A DNA stretch of 64,000 nucleotides from Sphingomonas sp. (GCF_017744835.1 NZ_JAGIAM010000005.1:62001-126000); one strand, 5' to 3'. Positions 48,233 through 57,300 are shown, counted from the first letter of the stretch. Translations and numbers: made by a program. The notes: generated by a model not told the origin, from the letters alone.

Positions 48233-49180
48233 ATGAGCGACGAACGATCCCTTGATTGGCCGCGATGGGTCTGGTTTGCCCTGGCGGGGGTGGCCGCGGT
48301 GGATGTCCTCTGGCTGGCGCTCACACCGCTATCGCTGGCGCCGAAGGATATTCCGACGCTTGTTCGGACGGTCCTGCTGTGCGGGGTGCTCCTTGGCGGC
48401 GCCTATCATTTCAGGCAGCGCCCGACCTTCTTCATGCTGCTCAGCGGCATCGCGATCACATTGGGGGCCTGGCCGCTGCTGCGCATCCTCAATCACCTCA
48501 CCATGACCATTCCGATGCCGATCGCCGACGGGAGCCTCGCCGCGGCCGACGCGGCGATCGGGTTCGACTGGGTTTCCTATGTGCTGTGGATGGACGCGCA
48601 TCCGTTCCTGCTGCGCGCCACCGAAATGGCGTATCAGAACCTGACGCAATATTCGTCCGCGGCATTCCTGCTGCTGCTGGTATTCAAGGGCCCCGAACGC
48701 GCGCGCGAGTTCGTGCTGCTCTTCCTCGCCGCGGCGATCCTCACCATCGTGCTCGGCATGTTGATGCCCGCGCGCGCCGCGATGGCGCATTATGCACCCC
48801 CACCCTATTTGTTCGATCATGTCCTCGCCGGAAAAACCGGAACGGAATGCGTGCGCCTTCTGGAAGAGCTGAGATCCGATCCGTTCCACGTGCTCGACCT
48901 CCAGCATCTTCCGGGCATGGTATCGATTCCGTCATTCCACACCGCGATGGGCGTGATCCTGATCTGGTGCTCGCGCGGCAAGCCGCTGTTGTTCGTGCTC
49001 TCGCTGGCCATCAATATGACGATGATCGCCGGTACGCCGGTCTGGGGTGCGCACTACGCCATCGACATCCTGGCCGGGACGGCGCTGGCGCTCGGCCTTA
49101 TCCTGCTCTTTAATTGGCAGGCCGCGGCGATACTAGCCGCCCGGCTCCCACAGCGAACGGCTCCGCTTCACGGCGTCTAG
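48233..49180 (+). CDS. PAP2_3-type lipid phosphatase / IPC-synthase-like
   Basis: 315 residues, 6 or more TM helices. The motifs LPGMVSIPSFHTAMGVI and GTPVWGAHYAIDILAG are PAP2_3 catalytic His motifs (S-I-P-S-F-H and GxHYxxDxLAG). In sphingolipid-making bacteria this family resembles inositol-phosphorylceramide synthase. Divergent from the acyltransferase gene. Substrate not decidable. Confidence 0.85.
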   Translation: MSDERSLDWPRWVWFALAGVAAVDVLWLALTPLSLAPKDIPTLVRTVLLCGVLLGGAYHFRQRPTFFMLLSGIAITLGAWPLLRILNHLTMTIPMPIADGSLAAADAAIGFDWVSYVLWMDAHPFLLRATEMAYQNLTQYSSAAFLLLLVFKGPERAREFVLLFLAAAILTIVLGMLMPARAAMAHYAPPPYLFDHVLAGKTGTECVRLLEELRSDPFHVLDLQHLPGMVSIPSFHTAMGVILIWCSRGKPLLFVLSLAINMTMIAGTPVWGAHYAIDILAGTALALGLILLFNWQAAAILAARLPQRTAPLHGV

Positions 49181-49237
49181 GCGCCCCGCGGCAAGAACAT
49201 CGTTCCCCATCCGTTCGCGACTCGCTAGAAGCGCGGC

Positions 49238-50302
49238 ATGAGCGTGCCCGTGCGGAAGATCATCCATGTCGACATGGACGCCTTCTACGCGTCGGTGGAG
49301 CAGCGCGACGATCCTTCGCTGAAGGGCAAGCCCGTGGCGGTGGGATCGCCCAGCCCGCGCGGCGTGGTCGCAGCGGCGAGCTATGAGGCGCGCAAGTTCG
49401 GGGTGCGATCGGCGCTGCCCTCGGTGACGGCGCTGCGGCGCTGCCCCGACCTGGTGTTCGTCCGCGCGCGGTTCGACGTCTACAAGGCGGTCTCGCGCCA
49501 GATCCATGCGATCTTCGCCGACTATACCGATCGCATCCAGCCGCTCTCGCTCGACGAAGCCTATCTCGACGTGACCGAGAACAAGCGTGGGCTGCCCACT
49601 GCCTGGGCGACCGCGAAGGAGATCCGGGCGCGCATCCTCGAGGAGACCGGGCTCACTGCCTCGGCCGGCATCTCGTACAACAAGTTCCTCGCCAAGCTCG
49701 CCTCGGACCATCGCAAGCCCAACGGCCAGTTCGCGGTGACGCCCGAGATGGGCGCGGCCTGGGTGGAGACGCTGCCGGTCGCGCGTTTCCACGGCGTGGG
49801 GCCGGTAACCGCGCGCAAGATGGAACGGCTGGGGATCGTCACGGGTGCCGACCTGCGCGCCAAGTCGCTCGACTTCCTGCGCGCGCATTTCGGCAGCTCG
49901 GCAGGCTGGTATCATGCAATCGCGCGCGGCGAGGACGACCGGCCGGTGGAGCCTGACCGCGTGCGCAAGTCCTCGGGTTCGGAGACGACCTTCAACGAGG
50001 ACCTGATTCAGTCTCCCGACGTCGAGGCCGGCGTGCTGCGCATGGCCGACGACGTCTGGGCCTGGTGCGAGAAGGCGCAGATGTTCGGGCGCACGGTGAC
50101 GGTGAAGGTCAAGTATCGCGACTTCCGCATCATCACGCGCAGCCGCAGCCAGGCCTCGCCGGTCGACAGCCGCGAGACGCTGCACGCGACGGCGCTCGCG
50201 CTGATCCGCAGCGTGCTGCCGACCGAAGTGGGGATCAGGCTGGTCGGCGTGACCGTCTCCAACTTCGATGCGCTGGTCGAGGCCGAGCTGCCGCTGTTCT
50301 GA
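49238..50302 (+). CDS. dinB: DNA polymerase IV
   Basis: 354 residues from ATG 49238. IIHVDMDAFYASVEQRDDP (palm), SLDEAYLDVTEN (catalytic D-E), SYNKFLAKLASDHRKPNG (HhH) and a little-finger domain (SSGSETTFNEDLIQSP). Translesion Y-family polymerase, likely damage-induced; no LexA box was located in the 57-bp upstream gap. Confidence 0.96.
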   Translation: MSVPVRKIIHVDMDAFYASVEQRDDPSLKGKPVAVGSPSPRGVVAAASYEARKFGVRSALPSVTALRRCPDLVFVRARFDVYKAVSRQIHAIFADYTDRIQPLSLDEAYLDVTENKRGLPTAWATAKEIRARILEETGLTASAGISYNKFLAKLASDHRKPNGQFAVTPEMGAAWVETLPVARFHGVGPVTARKMERLGIVTGADLRAKSLDFLRAHFGSSAGWYHAIARGEDDRPVEPDRVRKSSGSETTFNEDLIQSPDVEAGVLRMADDVWAWCEKAQMFGRTVTVKVKYRDFRIITRSRSQASPVDSRETLHATALALIRSVLPTEVGIRLVGVTVSNFDALVEAELPLF

Positions 50303-50355
50303 GTGCCCCCTTGATGGCCGCCGCGCCGGCGGCTATCGGAGGCGCGACATCAAGA

Positions 50356-50505
50356 GTCGGGTCGACGCCCGACACCAACCTGCCCCCGAGCAAGGTGGTG
50401 CTTCCGTGACAGCGGGAGGATGTGGCCGGACCGGCAACAAACGGGACCATGCCGAGCGTCGAACCGTCTTTCTGGTGCGGGTACCAGGACAAGGACGACG
50501 CGTGC
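50356..50505 (+). promoter_or_regulatory. Structured leader before threonine aldolase (possible ZTP riboswitch)
   Basis: Between dinB and the aldolase gene, GTCGGG(TCGACG)CCCGAC at 50356-50373 is a hairpin, followed by ACCAACCT...AGGTGGT (bulged) and TTCCGTGACAGCGGGAGGATG. The CGTGAC...GGATGTGG...GGGACCATGCCG order recalls ZTP (pfl) RNAs that control one-carbon/glycine genes, but the final GCCTGGGC element is not seen. Low confidence. Confidence 0.3.
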
Positions 50506-50507
50506 AC

Positions 50508-51557
50508 ATGACTCACGACCAGCAGTTCGCCAGCGACAATTATGCCGGGGTGTGCCCCGAGGCCTGGGAGGCGATGGCGGCGGCGAATTCGGGCTCGACG
50601 CCCGCGTACGGCGAGGATGCGTGGACCCAGCGCGCGGCCGACGCCTTCCGCAAGCTGTTCGACAGCGATTGCGAGGTGTTCTTCGCCTTCAACGGCACCG
50701 CGGCCAATTCGCTGGCGCTGGCGGCACTCTGCCAATCCTATCACAGCGTGATCTGCTCGTCGCAGGCGCACGTCGAGACCGACGAGTGCGGCGCGCCCGA
50801 GTTCTTCTCCAACGGCTCCAAGCTGCTCGTCGCCCAGAGTGCCGACGGCAAGCTGACGCCCGAGGCGGTTCGCGCGCTCGCGACCAGCCGCGGCGACATC
50901 CACTTCCCCAAGCCGCGCGTGGTGACGATCACCCAGCCGACCGAGACGGGGCAGGTCTATTCGATCGACGAGATCCGCGCGCTGTCGGCGGTGTGCCGCG
51001 AGCTGGGTCTCAAGCTCCACATGGACGGCGCGCGCTTCGCCCATGCCTGCGCGCATCTGGGCTGCACGCCCGCCGAAGTGACTTGGCAGGCGGGCGTCGA
51101 CGTGCTGTGCTTCGGCGGGACCAAGAACGGCATGGCGGTGGGCGAGGCCGTGATCTTCTTCGATCGCGCGCTGGCCGAGGACTTCGACTATCGCTGCAAG
51201 CAGGCGGGGCAGCTCGCCTCCAAGATGCGCTTCCTCTCGGCGCCCTGGGTCGGGATGCTGGAGAGCGGGGCGTGGCTGCGCAACGCCGAGCACGGCAATG
51301 CCTGTGCGAGGCGGCTCGCCGGGGCGATCGAGGGGTTGCCGGGCGTCGAGCTGATGTTCCCGGTGGAGGCCAACGCGGTGTTCCTCACCGCACCCGAGCC
51401 GGTGCTCGAAGGGCTGCGGCGCCGCGGGTGGCGCTTCTATACCTTCATCGGCGGCGGGGCGCGGTTCATGTTCGCCTGGGACGCCGATCCGGCGCGGGTC
51501 GATGCACTGGCGGCGGATATCGTGGCGTGTGCCGAGGACGCGCTGCTGGCGGCCTGA
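50508..51557 (+). CDS. ltaE: Low-specificity L-threonine aldolase
   Basis: 349 residues from ATG 50508 (GTG 50502 with better AAGGA spacing is possible). PLP fold: FASDNYAGVCPEAWEAM, GTAANSLALAALCQ, KLHMDGARFAHACAHLG, and the PLP lysine in VLCFGGTKNGMAVGEAVIF. Makes glycine from threonine. Long upstream ORF extension is antisense-like and rejected. Confidence 0.93.
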   Translation: MTHDQQFASDNYAGVCPEAWEAMAAANSGSTPAYGEDAWTQRAADAFRKLFDSDCEVFFAFNGTAANSLALAALCQSYHSVICSSQAHVETDECGAPEFFSNGSKLLVAQSADGKLTPEAVRALATSRGDIHFPKPRVVTITQPTETGQVYSIDEIRALSAVCRELGLKLHMDGARFAHACAHLGCTPAEVTWQAGVDVLCFGGTKNGMAVGEAVIFFDRALAEDFDYRCKQAGQLASKMRFLSAPWVGMLESGAWLRNAEHGNACARRLAGAIEGLPGVELMFPVEANAVFLTAPEPVLEGLRRRGWRFYTFIGGGARFMFAWDADPARVDALAADIVACAEDALLAA

Positions 51558-52025
51558 TCAGTCGGGCAGCTTGCAGATATCGACCCAGCCCTTCGCCACC
51601 AGGTCCGCCAGCCGTTCGGGGGCGACCTCGACCGAGCTGGTGCGCGAGCCTGCCGCGGGGAAGACCGTGTCGAACGCGCGGAGCGACACGTCGCAATAGA
51701 CCGGCAGCGGCTCGGCGAGGCCGAAGGGGCAGACGCCGCCGACGGCATGACCGGTGCGCGCGAGCGTCTCCTCGGCGTCGAGCATGCGCGGGCGGCCGCC
51801 GAACGCCGCCTTGGTCTTGGCATTGTCGAGCCGGGCGTCGCCGCGGGCGACCACCAGCATCACTGCGTCGCCGACGCGCAGCGCCAGCGTCTTGGCGATC
51901 CGGGCGGGCTCGACGCCGAGCGCCTCGGCGGCTTCGGCGACGGTAGCGGTGCTGCGGCCCTGGTCGATGATGCGGAGATCGGGAGCCTGCTCGGCGAGCC
52001 AGGCGTGCGCGGATTCGAAGCTCAT
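51558..52025 (-). CDS. YbaK/ProX-like aminoacyl-tRNA deacylase
   Basis: 155 residues. STATVAEAAEALGVEPARIAKTLALRVGDAVMLVVARGDARLDNAKTKAAFGGRP and VGGVCPFGLAEPLPVYCDVSLRAFDTVFPAAGSRTSSVEV: YbaK/EbsC editing domain with the GGVCPFG loop and GSR motif. Hydrolyses mischarged tRNA. Ends 1 bp after ltaE, convergent. Overlaps the GreA-like gene by 4 bp. Confidence 0.9.
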   Translation of the reverse strand: MSFESAHAWLAEQAPDLRIIDQGRSTATVAEAAEALGVEPARIAKTLALRVGDAVMLVVARGDARLDNAKTKAAFGGRPRMLDAEETLARTGHAVGGVCPFGLAEPLPVYCDVSLRAFDTVFPAAGSRTSSVEVAPERLADLVAKGWVDICKLPD

Positions 52026-52492
52026 GCCTCCGGAATAGCGCGAACCTCGAGGATTTCGATAGCTTCCGGCTTGCCGTTGAAGTCGGCTCGCTCGCCTTCC
52101 TCGGCGCCCACCAGAGCCTGGGCGAGCGGCGCAGCGAAGGCGAGTCGGCCCGCCGCGGGATCGGCCTCGTCATGGCCGACGATATCGATGGTCTTCTCCG
52201 CGCCGTTCAGCCGGATACGCACGCGCGTGCCGATCGCGGCCACGCCCTCCTCGGGCGGCGGCGCGACCTCGGCGGTGGCGTGGCGCGTGTGCCAGTAGCG
52301 CAGCTCGCGGCGGAGCGCCTCGCGCGGCTCCTCCTCGGTCTCGGCAGCGACTGCGGCTTCGAGCTCCGCCACCTTGGCCTCGATCAGCGCGAGCCCGCGG
52401 CGCGTGACGATGTTCGGTCCCGCCGGCAGCGGGAGCTCGAACTTCGGTTCCTTGTGTTCCTCATCGCTCTCGCGGCGGAATGCTACACTCAT
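52022..52492 (-). CDS. GreA/GreB C-terminal domain protein
   Basis: 156 residues. PNIVTRRGLALIEAKVAELEAAVAAE (short coil, Gre-like), then GTRVRIRLNGAEKTIDIVGHDEADPAAGRLAFAAPLAQALVGAEEGE (GreAB_C). Lacks the full N-terminal coiled coil with the D-E tip acidic pair, so it may be a nucleoside-diphosphate-kinase-regulator-like (Rnk) protein instead. Confidence 0.8.
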   Translation of the reverse strand: MSVAFRRESDEEHKEPKFELPLPAGPNIVTRRGLALIEAKVAELEAAVAAETEEEPREALRRELRYWHTRHATAEVAPPPEEGVAAIGTRVRIRLNGAEKTIDIVGHDEADPAAGRLAFAAPLAQALVGAEEGERADFNGKPEAIEILEVRAIPEA

Positions 52493-52499
52493 GTGACAG

Positions 52500-53570
52500 T
52501 CAACCGGCGGGCGTGGCCGGCAGTTCCTCCAGCGTGGAGGAGACTTTCCACAGGTCGATCCCGCCCTCGGTGGCGTGGCGGTCGATCTCGGCCAGCTCCT
52601 CGGGCGAGAAGGCGAGATTGTTCACGGCGTCGAGCGAATCGTCGAGCTGCTCGACGGTGCGCGCGCCGATCAGCGCCGAAGTGACGCGCGGATCGCGCAG
52701 CACCCAGGCGATCGCCATCTGCGCGAGCGTCTGGCCGCGGCGCCGGGCGATCGCGTCGAGCGCGCGGATGTGCGCAAGGTTCTGCTCGCTCAGCAGGTGC
52801 TGGCCGAGCGACCCGCCCTTGGCCGCGCGCGCGTCCGCCGGCACGCCGCCGAGATATTTCGAGGTGAGCATGCCCTGCGCGAGCGGCGAGAAGGCGATGC
52901 AGCCGGTGCCGAGCTCGCCGAGCGTGTCGAGCAATTCTTCCTCCACCCAGCGGTTGAGCATCGAATAGCTCGGCTGGTGGATGAGCAGCGGCACCTTGTA
53001 CTCGGCAAGGATCGCCGCGGCCCGGCGCGTCAGCTCGGGCGAATAGCTCGAGATGCCGACATAGAGCGCCTTGCCCTGCTGGTGGATGTGCGCGAGCGCG
53101 CCCATCGTCTCCTCGAGCGGGGTCTTGGGGTCGACGCGGTGCGAATAGAAGATGTCGACATAGTCGAGCCCCATCCGCTTGAGGCTCTGGTCGCACGATG
53201 CGATCAGATATTTGCGGCTGCCGCCGACGTCACCGTACGGCCCGGGCCACATGTCCCAGCCGGCCTTGGTCGAGATCACCAGCTCGTCGCGGTGGCTGGC
53301 GAAGTCCGCCGCCATCACGCGGCCGAAATTCTCCTCGGCCGAGCCGTAGGGCGGGCCGTAATTGTTGGCGAGATCGAAGTGCGTGACGCCGCGATCGAAT
53401 GCGCGGCGCAGCATCGCGCGGCCGGTCTCGAACACGTCCGCCCCGCCGAAATTCTGCCACAGCCCCAGGCTGATCGCCGGCAGGTCGAGCCCCGAGCGGC
53501 CGCAGCGGCGATAGGGCATGCGCCCGTCGTAGCGGGCGGGATCGGCGTGCCAGGGCTGGGGATAGGGCAT
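52500..53570 (-). CDS. Aldo/keto reductase (YghZ-like)
   Basis: 356 residues from ATG 53570 (GTG 53582 possible). MPYRRCGRSGLDLPAISLGLWQNFGG, THFDLANNYGPPYGSAEENFG (Asp, Tyr), LVISTKAGWDMWPGPYGDVGGSRKYL (Lys) and YVDIFYSHRVDP (His) give the AKR tetrad. WGIAISxx is replaced by LYVGISSYSPELTRRA. Resembles L-glyceraldehyde-3-phosphate reductase. Cofactor NADPH by family. Confidence 0.92.
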   Translation of the reverse strand: MPYPQPWHADPARYDGRMPYRRCGRSGLDLPAISLGLWQNFGGADVFETGRAMLRRAFDRGVTHFDLANNYGPPYGSAEENFGRVMAADFASHRDELVISTKAGWDMWPGPYGDVGGSRKYLIASCDQSLKRMGLDYVDIFYSHRVDPKTPLEETMGALAHIHQQGKALYVGISSYSPELTRRAAAILAEYKVPLLIHQPSYSMLNRWVEEELLDTLGELGTGCIAFSPLAQGMLTSKYLGGVPADARAAKGGSLGQHLLSEQNLAHIRALDAIARRRGQTLAQMAIAWVLRDPRVTSALIGARTVEQLDDSLDAVNNLAFSPEELAEIDRHATEGGIDLWKVSSTLEELPATPAG

Positions 53571-53904
53571 GGTCTCACTCACCTTTGGATGTTGGATTCG
53601 CCGGGCCTAGCTTCCCACTTTTCCCGCGAATTGAATCATTATGTTACTGACTGGTGGAATATTGTTACGCGCAAGCAGGTACCGTTGGTGTATCGAGGCG
53701 CAGAACATATCGGCAACATGGCATAATTCGGGCGTGTAGGACAGAGGTTGCGAACGGCCCGCCTGACTAGCCGCTTCAGGTACAAAGCTGAACCCGTTTC
53801 CTGTACCCTGGCGAAGGCCCGGCCCGGCCGCAACGGCGCCGCGCCTTCGCGGGCGCACCGCAATTGGGCCCGCCTTCGCCGGGGTGCGGTGATCGATAGA
53901 CGAC
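53571..53904. other. Gene-free interval between aldo/keto reductase and sufA
   Basis: About 330 bp with no convincing gene; the two short reverse ORFs here lack ribosome sites and are Arg/Pro-rich. Its left part is AT-richer (TTGAATCATTATGTTACTG) and may hold the reductase promoter. The right part, before the sufA stop, is GC-rich with short inverted repeats that may terminate the leftward suf transcript. Confidence 0.6.
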
Positions 53905-54261
53905 CTAGACCGTGAAGCTCTCGCCGCAGCCGCAGCTGCCCTTGGCGTTGGGGTTCTGGAAGACGAAGCCGGCAGTGAAATCGTCCTCGACCCAGTCCAT
54001 CGTCGAGCCGATCAGGTAGAGCACCGAGGCGCCGTCGACGAAGAAAGTGCCCCCGGGGGTCTCGATCTTCTCGTCGAAGGGCTTGGCCTCGGTGACGTAA
54101 TCGACCGAATAGGCCAGCCCCGAGCAGCCGCGACGCGGGGTCGACAGCTTGACGCCGACGACGCCCTCCGGCGCCTTGGCCATCAGATCGGCGATGCGCT
54201 TCTCCGCGCGCTCGGTCAGGTGGAGCGCGGCGGGGCGTTGGCGAGTGGTTGCTTCGGTCAT
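53905..54261 (-). CDS. sufA: A-type iron-sulfur carrier
   Basis: 118 residues. LHLTERAEKRIADLMAKAP, KLSTPRRGCSGLAYSVDYV and KGSCGCGESF with cysteines 46, 110 and 112, the three ligands of SufA/IscA/ErpA. Delivers Fe-S clusters. Last gene of the suf operon. ErpA cannot be excluded. Confidence 0.93.
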   Translation of the reverse strand: MTEATTRQRPAALHLTERAEKRIADLMAKAPEGVVGVKLSTPRRGCSGLAYSVDYVTEAKPFDEKIETPGGTFFVDGASVLYLIGSTMDWVEDDFTAGFVFQNPNAKGSCGCGESFTV

Positions 54262-54278
54262 TTCAATTCCTCCTTCCG

Positions 54279-54384
54279 CTCCCGCTTGCGGGAGGGGACC
54301 GAGGGGTGGGCGCCCGGCCGCAGCGGGGTCTCCGGTGGAGAGCGGGGGCCCACCCCCAACCCCCTCCCGCGCGCGGGAGGGGGC
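54279..54384. repeat. Nested GC palindrome element A
   Basis: CTCCCGCTTGCGGGAG at one end, GAGCGGGGGCCCACCCCC in the middle and a perfect 24-bp palindrome (CCCCCTCCCGCG and its inverse) at 54360-54383. A related element lies at 56077. Looks like a repetitive intergenic palindromic element; strand not meaningful. Confidence 0.7.
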
Positions 54385-54391
54385 TCATTAA

Positions 54392-54865
54392 TTACAGCAT
54401 CCCCAGTTCCAGCTTGGCCTCGTCGCTCATCTTCTGCGGGTCCCACGGCGGATCCCAGACGAGGTTGACTTCGGCGCTGCCGATTCCGGGCACCGAGCCG
54501 ACGCGCAGCTCGACTTCGCCCGGCATCGATTCCGCCACCGGGCAATGCGGCGTGGTGAGCGTCATCGTCACCGCGGCATGGCCGTCGGCAGTCACGTCGA
54601 CGCCGTAGATCAGCCCGAGATCATAGATGTTCACCGGGATCTCGGGATCGTAGATCTCCTTGAGCGCATCGATGACCGCTTCGTAGAGCTCGCCCCCCGG
54701 CTCGCCCGCGCCCTGGGGCTCGGGCTTCTGCGACAGGAAGCCGGCGAGATAGTCGCGCTTGCGCTCGAAGCTCTCGCGCGCGTCCCCCGCATCCTCGACG
54801 CGCGCCTTGGGCGGCGCCTCGACGGCATCGACTTCCTGAATCGTGATCTTGCGTTCCTCGTTCAC
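54392..54865 (-). CDS. sufT: SufT-like DUF59 protein
   Basis: 157 residues. GGELYEAVIDALKEIYDPEIPVNIYDLGLIYGVDV then VTMTLTTPHCPVAESMPGEVE: the MIP18/DUF59 fold with conserved DPE and T-x-x-x-C-P. Long N-terminal extension (first 55 residues). Fe-S maturation accessory. Overlaps sufS by 4 bp. Confidence 0.9.
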   Translation of the reverse strand: MNEERKITIQEVDAVEAPPKARVEDAGDARESFERKRDYLAGFLSQKPEPQGAGEPGGELYEAVIDALKEIYDPEIPVNIYDLGLIYGVDVTADGHAAVTMTLTTPHCPVAESMPGEVELRVGSVPGIGSAEVNLVWDPPWDPQKMSDEAKLELGML

Positions 54866-56073
54866 CCGAAGATCCTCGTAACCCTTTGAATACCCTCGGC
54901 CAGCGCGGCGATGTCGCGCGGACCATTATACACCCCGAAGCTCGCCCGCGCGGTGGCGGGCACGCCGAGCGCGTCCATCAGCGGCTGGGCGCAGTGGTGC
55001 CCCGCACGGATCGCCACCTGGCCCTCGTCCAAGATGGTGGCGACGTCGTGCGGATGCACCCCCTCGACCGCGAAGCTGACGATGCCGGCGCTGTCCTCGG
55101 GCCCGAACAGCCGGACGCTGTTGATTTGCGAAAGCGCCGCGCGCGCCTCGCGCACCAGCGCAGTCTCGTGCGCATGGATGCGGTCGAGGCCGATCGAATC
55201 GACATAGTCGATCGCGGCGTGGAGCCCGACGACGCCGACGATGTGCGGCGTCCCCGCCTCGAACCGGCCCGGCGGCGGGGCATAGGTCGTCCTGGCGAAG
55301 GTGACGCGATCGATCATCGATCCGCCGCCCTGGTATGGCGGCATCGCGTCGAGCAGCTCGTAGCGGCCCCAGAGCACGCCGATGCCGGTGGGCCCGTAGA
55401 GCTTGTGGCCCGAGAAGACGTAGAAGTCGCAGCCGAGATCGGCGACGTCCACCGCCATGCGCGGCACGGCCTGGCAGCCGTCGAGCAGGATCTTCGCGCC
55501 GACCTTGTGCGCCAGCGCCACCGCGCGCCTGGCGTCGAGCACCGAGCCGAGCACGTTGGAGACATGCGCGAGCGCAACGAGCTTGTGCCGGTCGGTCAGC
55601 ATCGCTTCCATCGCGTCGAGATCGATGCGGTGGTCCGGCGTGAGCGGCACCACGTCGATGGCTGCACCGACCTTCTCGGCGGCCATCTGCCAGGGGACGA
55701 TGTTCGAATGATGCTCGAGCGTCGACAGCAGGATCCGGTCGCCCGCCTCGAGCTGGCTGCCTGCCCAGCACTCAGCGACGAGGTTGATCCCCTCGGTCGC
55801 GCCGCGGACGAAGATGGTCTCTTGCGGAGTGCCGCCGATGAACTCCGCGACCCGCTTGCGCGCCGCCTCGAACGCCAGCGTCATGTCGGCCGAGCGCTGG
55901 TACACGCCGCGGTGGACGGTGGCGTAGGTCTCGCCATAGGCACGGGCGATCGCGTCGAGCACCGGCTGCGGCTTCTGCGAGGTCGCGGCGGTGTCGAGAT
56001 AGTGCCAGCCGGCGGGGATGGCGGGGAAGTCCGCGAGGAGGTCCAAAGGACGGGTGTCGGTGGCGACCGTCAT
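54862..56073 (-). CDS. sufS: Cysteine desulfurase
   Basis: 403 residues from ATG 56073. HYLDTAATSQKPQPVLDAI, ATEGINLVAECWA, STLEHHSNIVPWQ (PLP), FYVFSGHKLYGPTGIGVLWG (PLP lysine) and IRAGHHCAQPLMDALG (catalytic Cys near 361). Supplies sulfur to SufB. Upstream in-frame residues are encoded by palindrome B and rejected. Confidence 0.95.
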   Translation of the reverse strand: MTVATDTRPLDLLADFPAIPAGWHYLDTAATSQKPQPVLDAIARAYGETYATVHRGVYQRSADMTLAFEAARKRVAEFIGGTPQETIFVRGATEGINLVAECWAGSQLEAGDRILLSTLEHHSNIVPWQMAAEKVGAAIDVVPLTPDHRIDLDAMEAMLTDRHKLVALAHVSNVLGSVLDARRAVALAHKVGAKILLDGCQAVPRMAVDVADLGCDFYVFSGHKLYGPTGIGVLWGRYELLDAMPPYQGGGSMIDRVTFARTTYAPPPGRFEAGTPHIVGVVGLHAAIDYVDSIGLDRIHAHETALVREARAALSQINSVRLFGPEDSAGIVSFAVEGVHPHDVATILDEGQVAIRAGHHCAQPLMDALGVPATARASFGVYNGPRDIAALAEGIQRVTRIFG

Positions 56074-56076
56074 AAC

Positions 56077-56194
56077 GCCCCCTCCCGCGCGCGGGAGGGG
56101 GCTGGGGGGTGGGCCCCCGCCATCCACGAGCGATCCAGCAATTGGAGAGCGGGGGCCCACCCCCTGCCCCCTGCCGCGAGCGGGAGGGGGAATA
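56077..56194. repeat. Nested GC palindrome element B
   Basis: The same perfect 24-bp palindrome as element A at 56078-56101, then GGGTGGGCCCCCGC, a unique centre, GCGGGGGCCCACCCC and an imperfect palindrome near 56170-56190. It separates sufS and sufD. Confidence 0.7.
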
Positions 56195-56206
56195 TATGAA
56201 ACACCC

Positions 56207-57289
56207 TCACAGCGCCCCCTCCAGCCATTGATCCGCGTCGGCCTCGAACGCCGCGCGGACGGCTTCCTCGCCGATCCGCGCCATGGCGTCGGCGACGAAG
56301 GCGCGGGTGAGCAGCGCCTTGGCGCGGGCTTCAGTGACGCCGCGGCTCTGGAGATAGAAGAGCGCGCGCTTGTCGAGCTCGCCGACCGTGGCGCCGTGCG
56401 CGCATTTCACGTCGTCGGCGAAGATCTCGAGCTCGGGCTTCAAGTTCACCGTAGCCGAGCGCTGGAGCAGCAGCCCACGCAGCGACTGTTCGCCGTCGGT
56501 CTGCTGCGCGCCGCGCGCGACTTCGACACGTGCGGCGAGGCTGGCGACCGAGCGATCGGCGGCGACTGCGCGCCAGAGCTGGCGCGAGGTGCCCTCGACA
56601 TTCTCGTGCCGCACCGCGACCGCGGCTTCCTGCTTCTGCGTGCCCGAAGTGAGCAGCGCGCCGCCCATCTCGGCGAAGGCACCCTTGCCGGTGAGCGTCA
56701 GCGCGCCGTCGATCCGGCTGCCCATGTTGCCGGCGCCGAGGAATATCGAGGCAAGGCTGGCGGCCTCGCCGATCTCGGCCTCGTCGCGCAGCGACACGAA
56801 GCCGCCTGCCTGGAGCAGCCGCACCGAGCGCATCAGCCGCGCGCCGCGGCCGAGGACGATCTGCGTCAGCCGGTTGGCCCAGCCGGCGCCGGCATAGGTC
56901 TCGACCACCGAGGCGACGGCATCCTCCTGGAGCAGGATGCGCGCGGGGACATGGCTCTCGCCGCCGCTGCCGAGATGGACGATCTGGATGTTGGTAACGG
57001 CCTCCTGGGCGCCGAGCGTCAGGCTCCACCCCTCGCCCTCGGCGAGCTGGCCGAGCGGGTGATCGGTCTGCGCGACCAGCCGGGTGACCTGCACGCGGCC
57101 CGGGCGGCTGTGCGCGGGCTCGAACACGCCGTCGACGAAGAGCAGGCGCGGGCCTTCGATGTCGAGGAACAGGTCGGCGGGATCGATGCCGGTCTCACGC
57201 GGCTCGGCGTCGGCAGCAGCGCGCAGCGCCTGCATATCCGCCCAGCGCCATTCCTCCAGACGCGGCGAGGGGAGTTCGAGTGTGGTCAC
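56207..57289 (-). CDS. sufD: SufD scaffold subunit
   Basis: 360 residues. LPSPRLEEWRWADMQAL (conserved start), a central beta-helix, and KPELEIFADDVKCAHGATVGELDKRALFYLQSRGVTEARAKALLTRAFVAD as in all SufB/D proteins. Part of the SufBC2D scaffold. Follows sufC after a 112-bp gap with a hairpin. Confidence 0.95.
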   Translation of the reverse strand: MTTLELPSPRLEEWRWADMQALRAAADAEPRETGIDPADLFLDIEGPRLLFVDGVFEPAHSRPGRVQVTRLVAQTDHPLGQLAEGEGWSLTLGAQEAVTNIQIVHLGSGGESHVPARILLQEDAVASVVETYAGAGWANRLTQIVLGRGARLMRSVRLLQAGGFVSLRDEAEIGEAASLASIFLGAGNMGSRIDGALTLTGKGAFAEMGGALLTSGTQKQEAAVAVRHENVEGTSRQLWRAVAADRSVASLAARVEVARGAQQTDGEQSLRGLLLQRSATVNLKPELEIFADDVKCAHGATVGELDKRALFYLQSRGVTEARAKALLTRAFVADAMARIGEEAVRAAFEADADQWLEGAL

Positions 57290-57300
57290 GGGCGAACCTC

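Noticed and set aside
53639..53863. Two short reverse ORFs upstream of the aldo/keto reductase
   Set aside because: No ribosome site, Arg/Pro-rich, overlapping one another in different frames.
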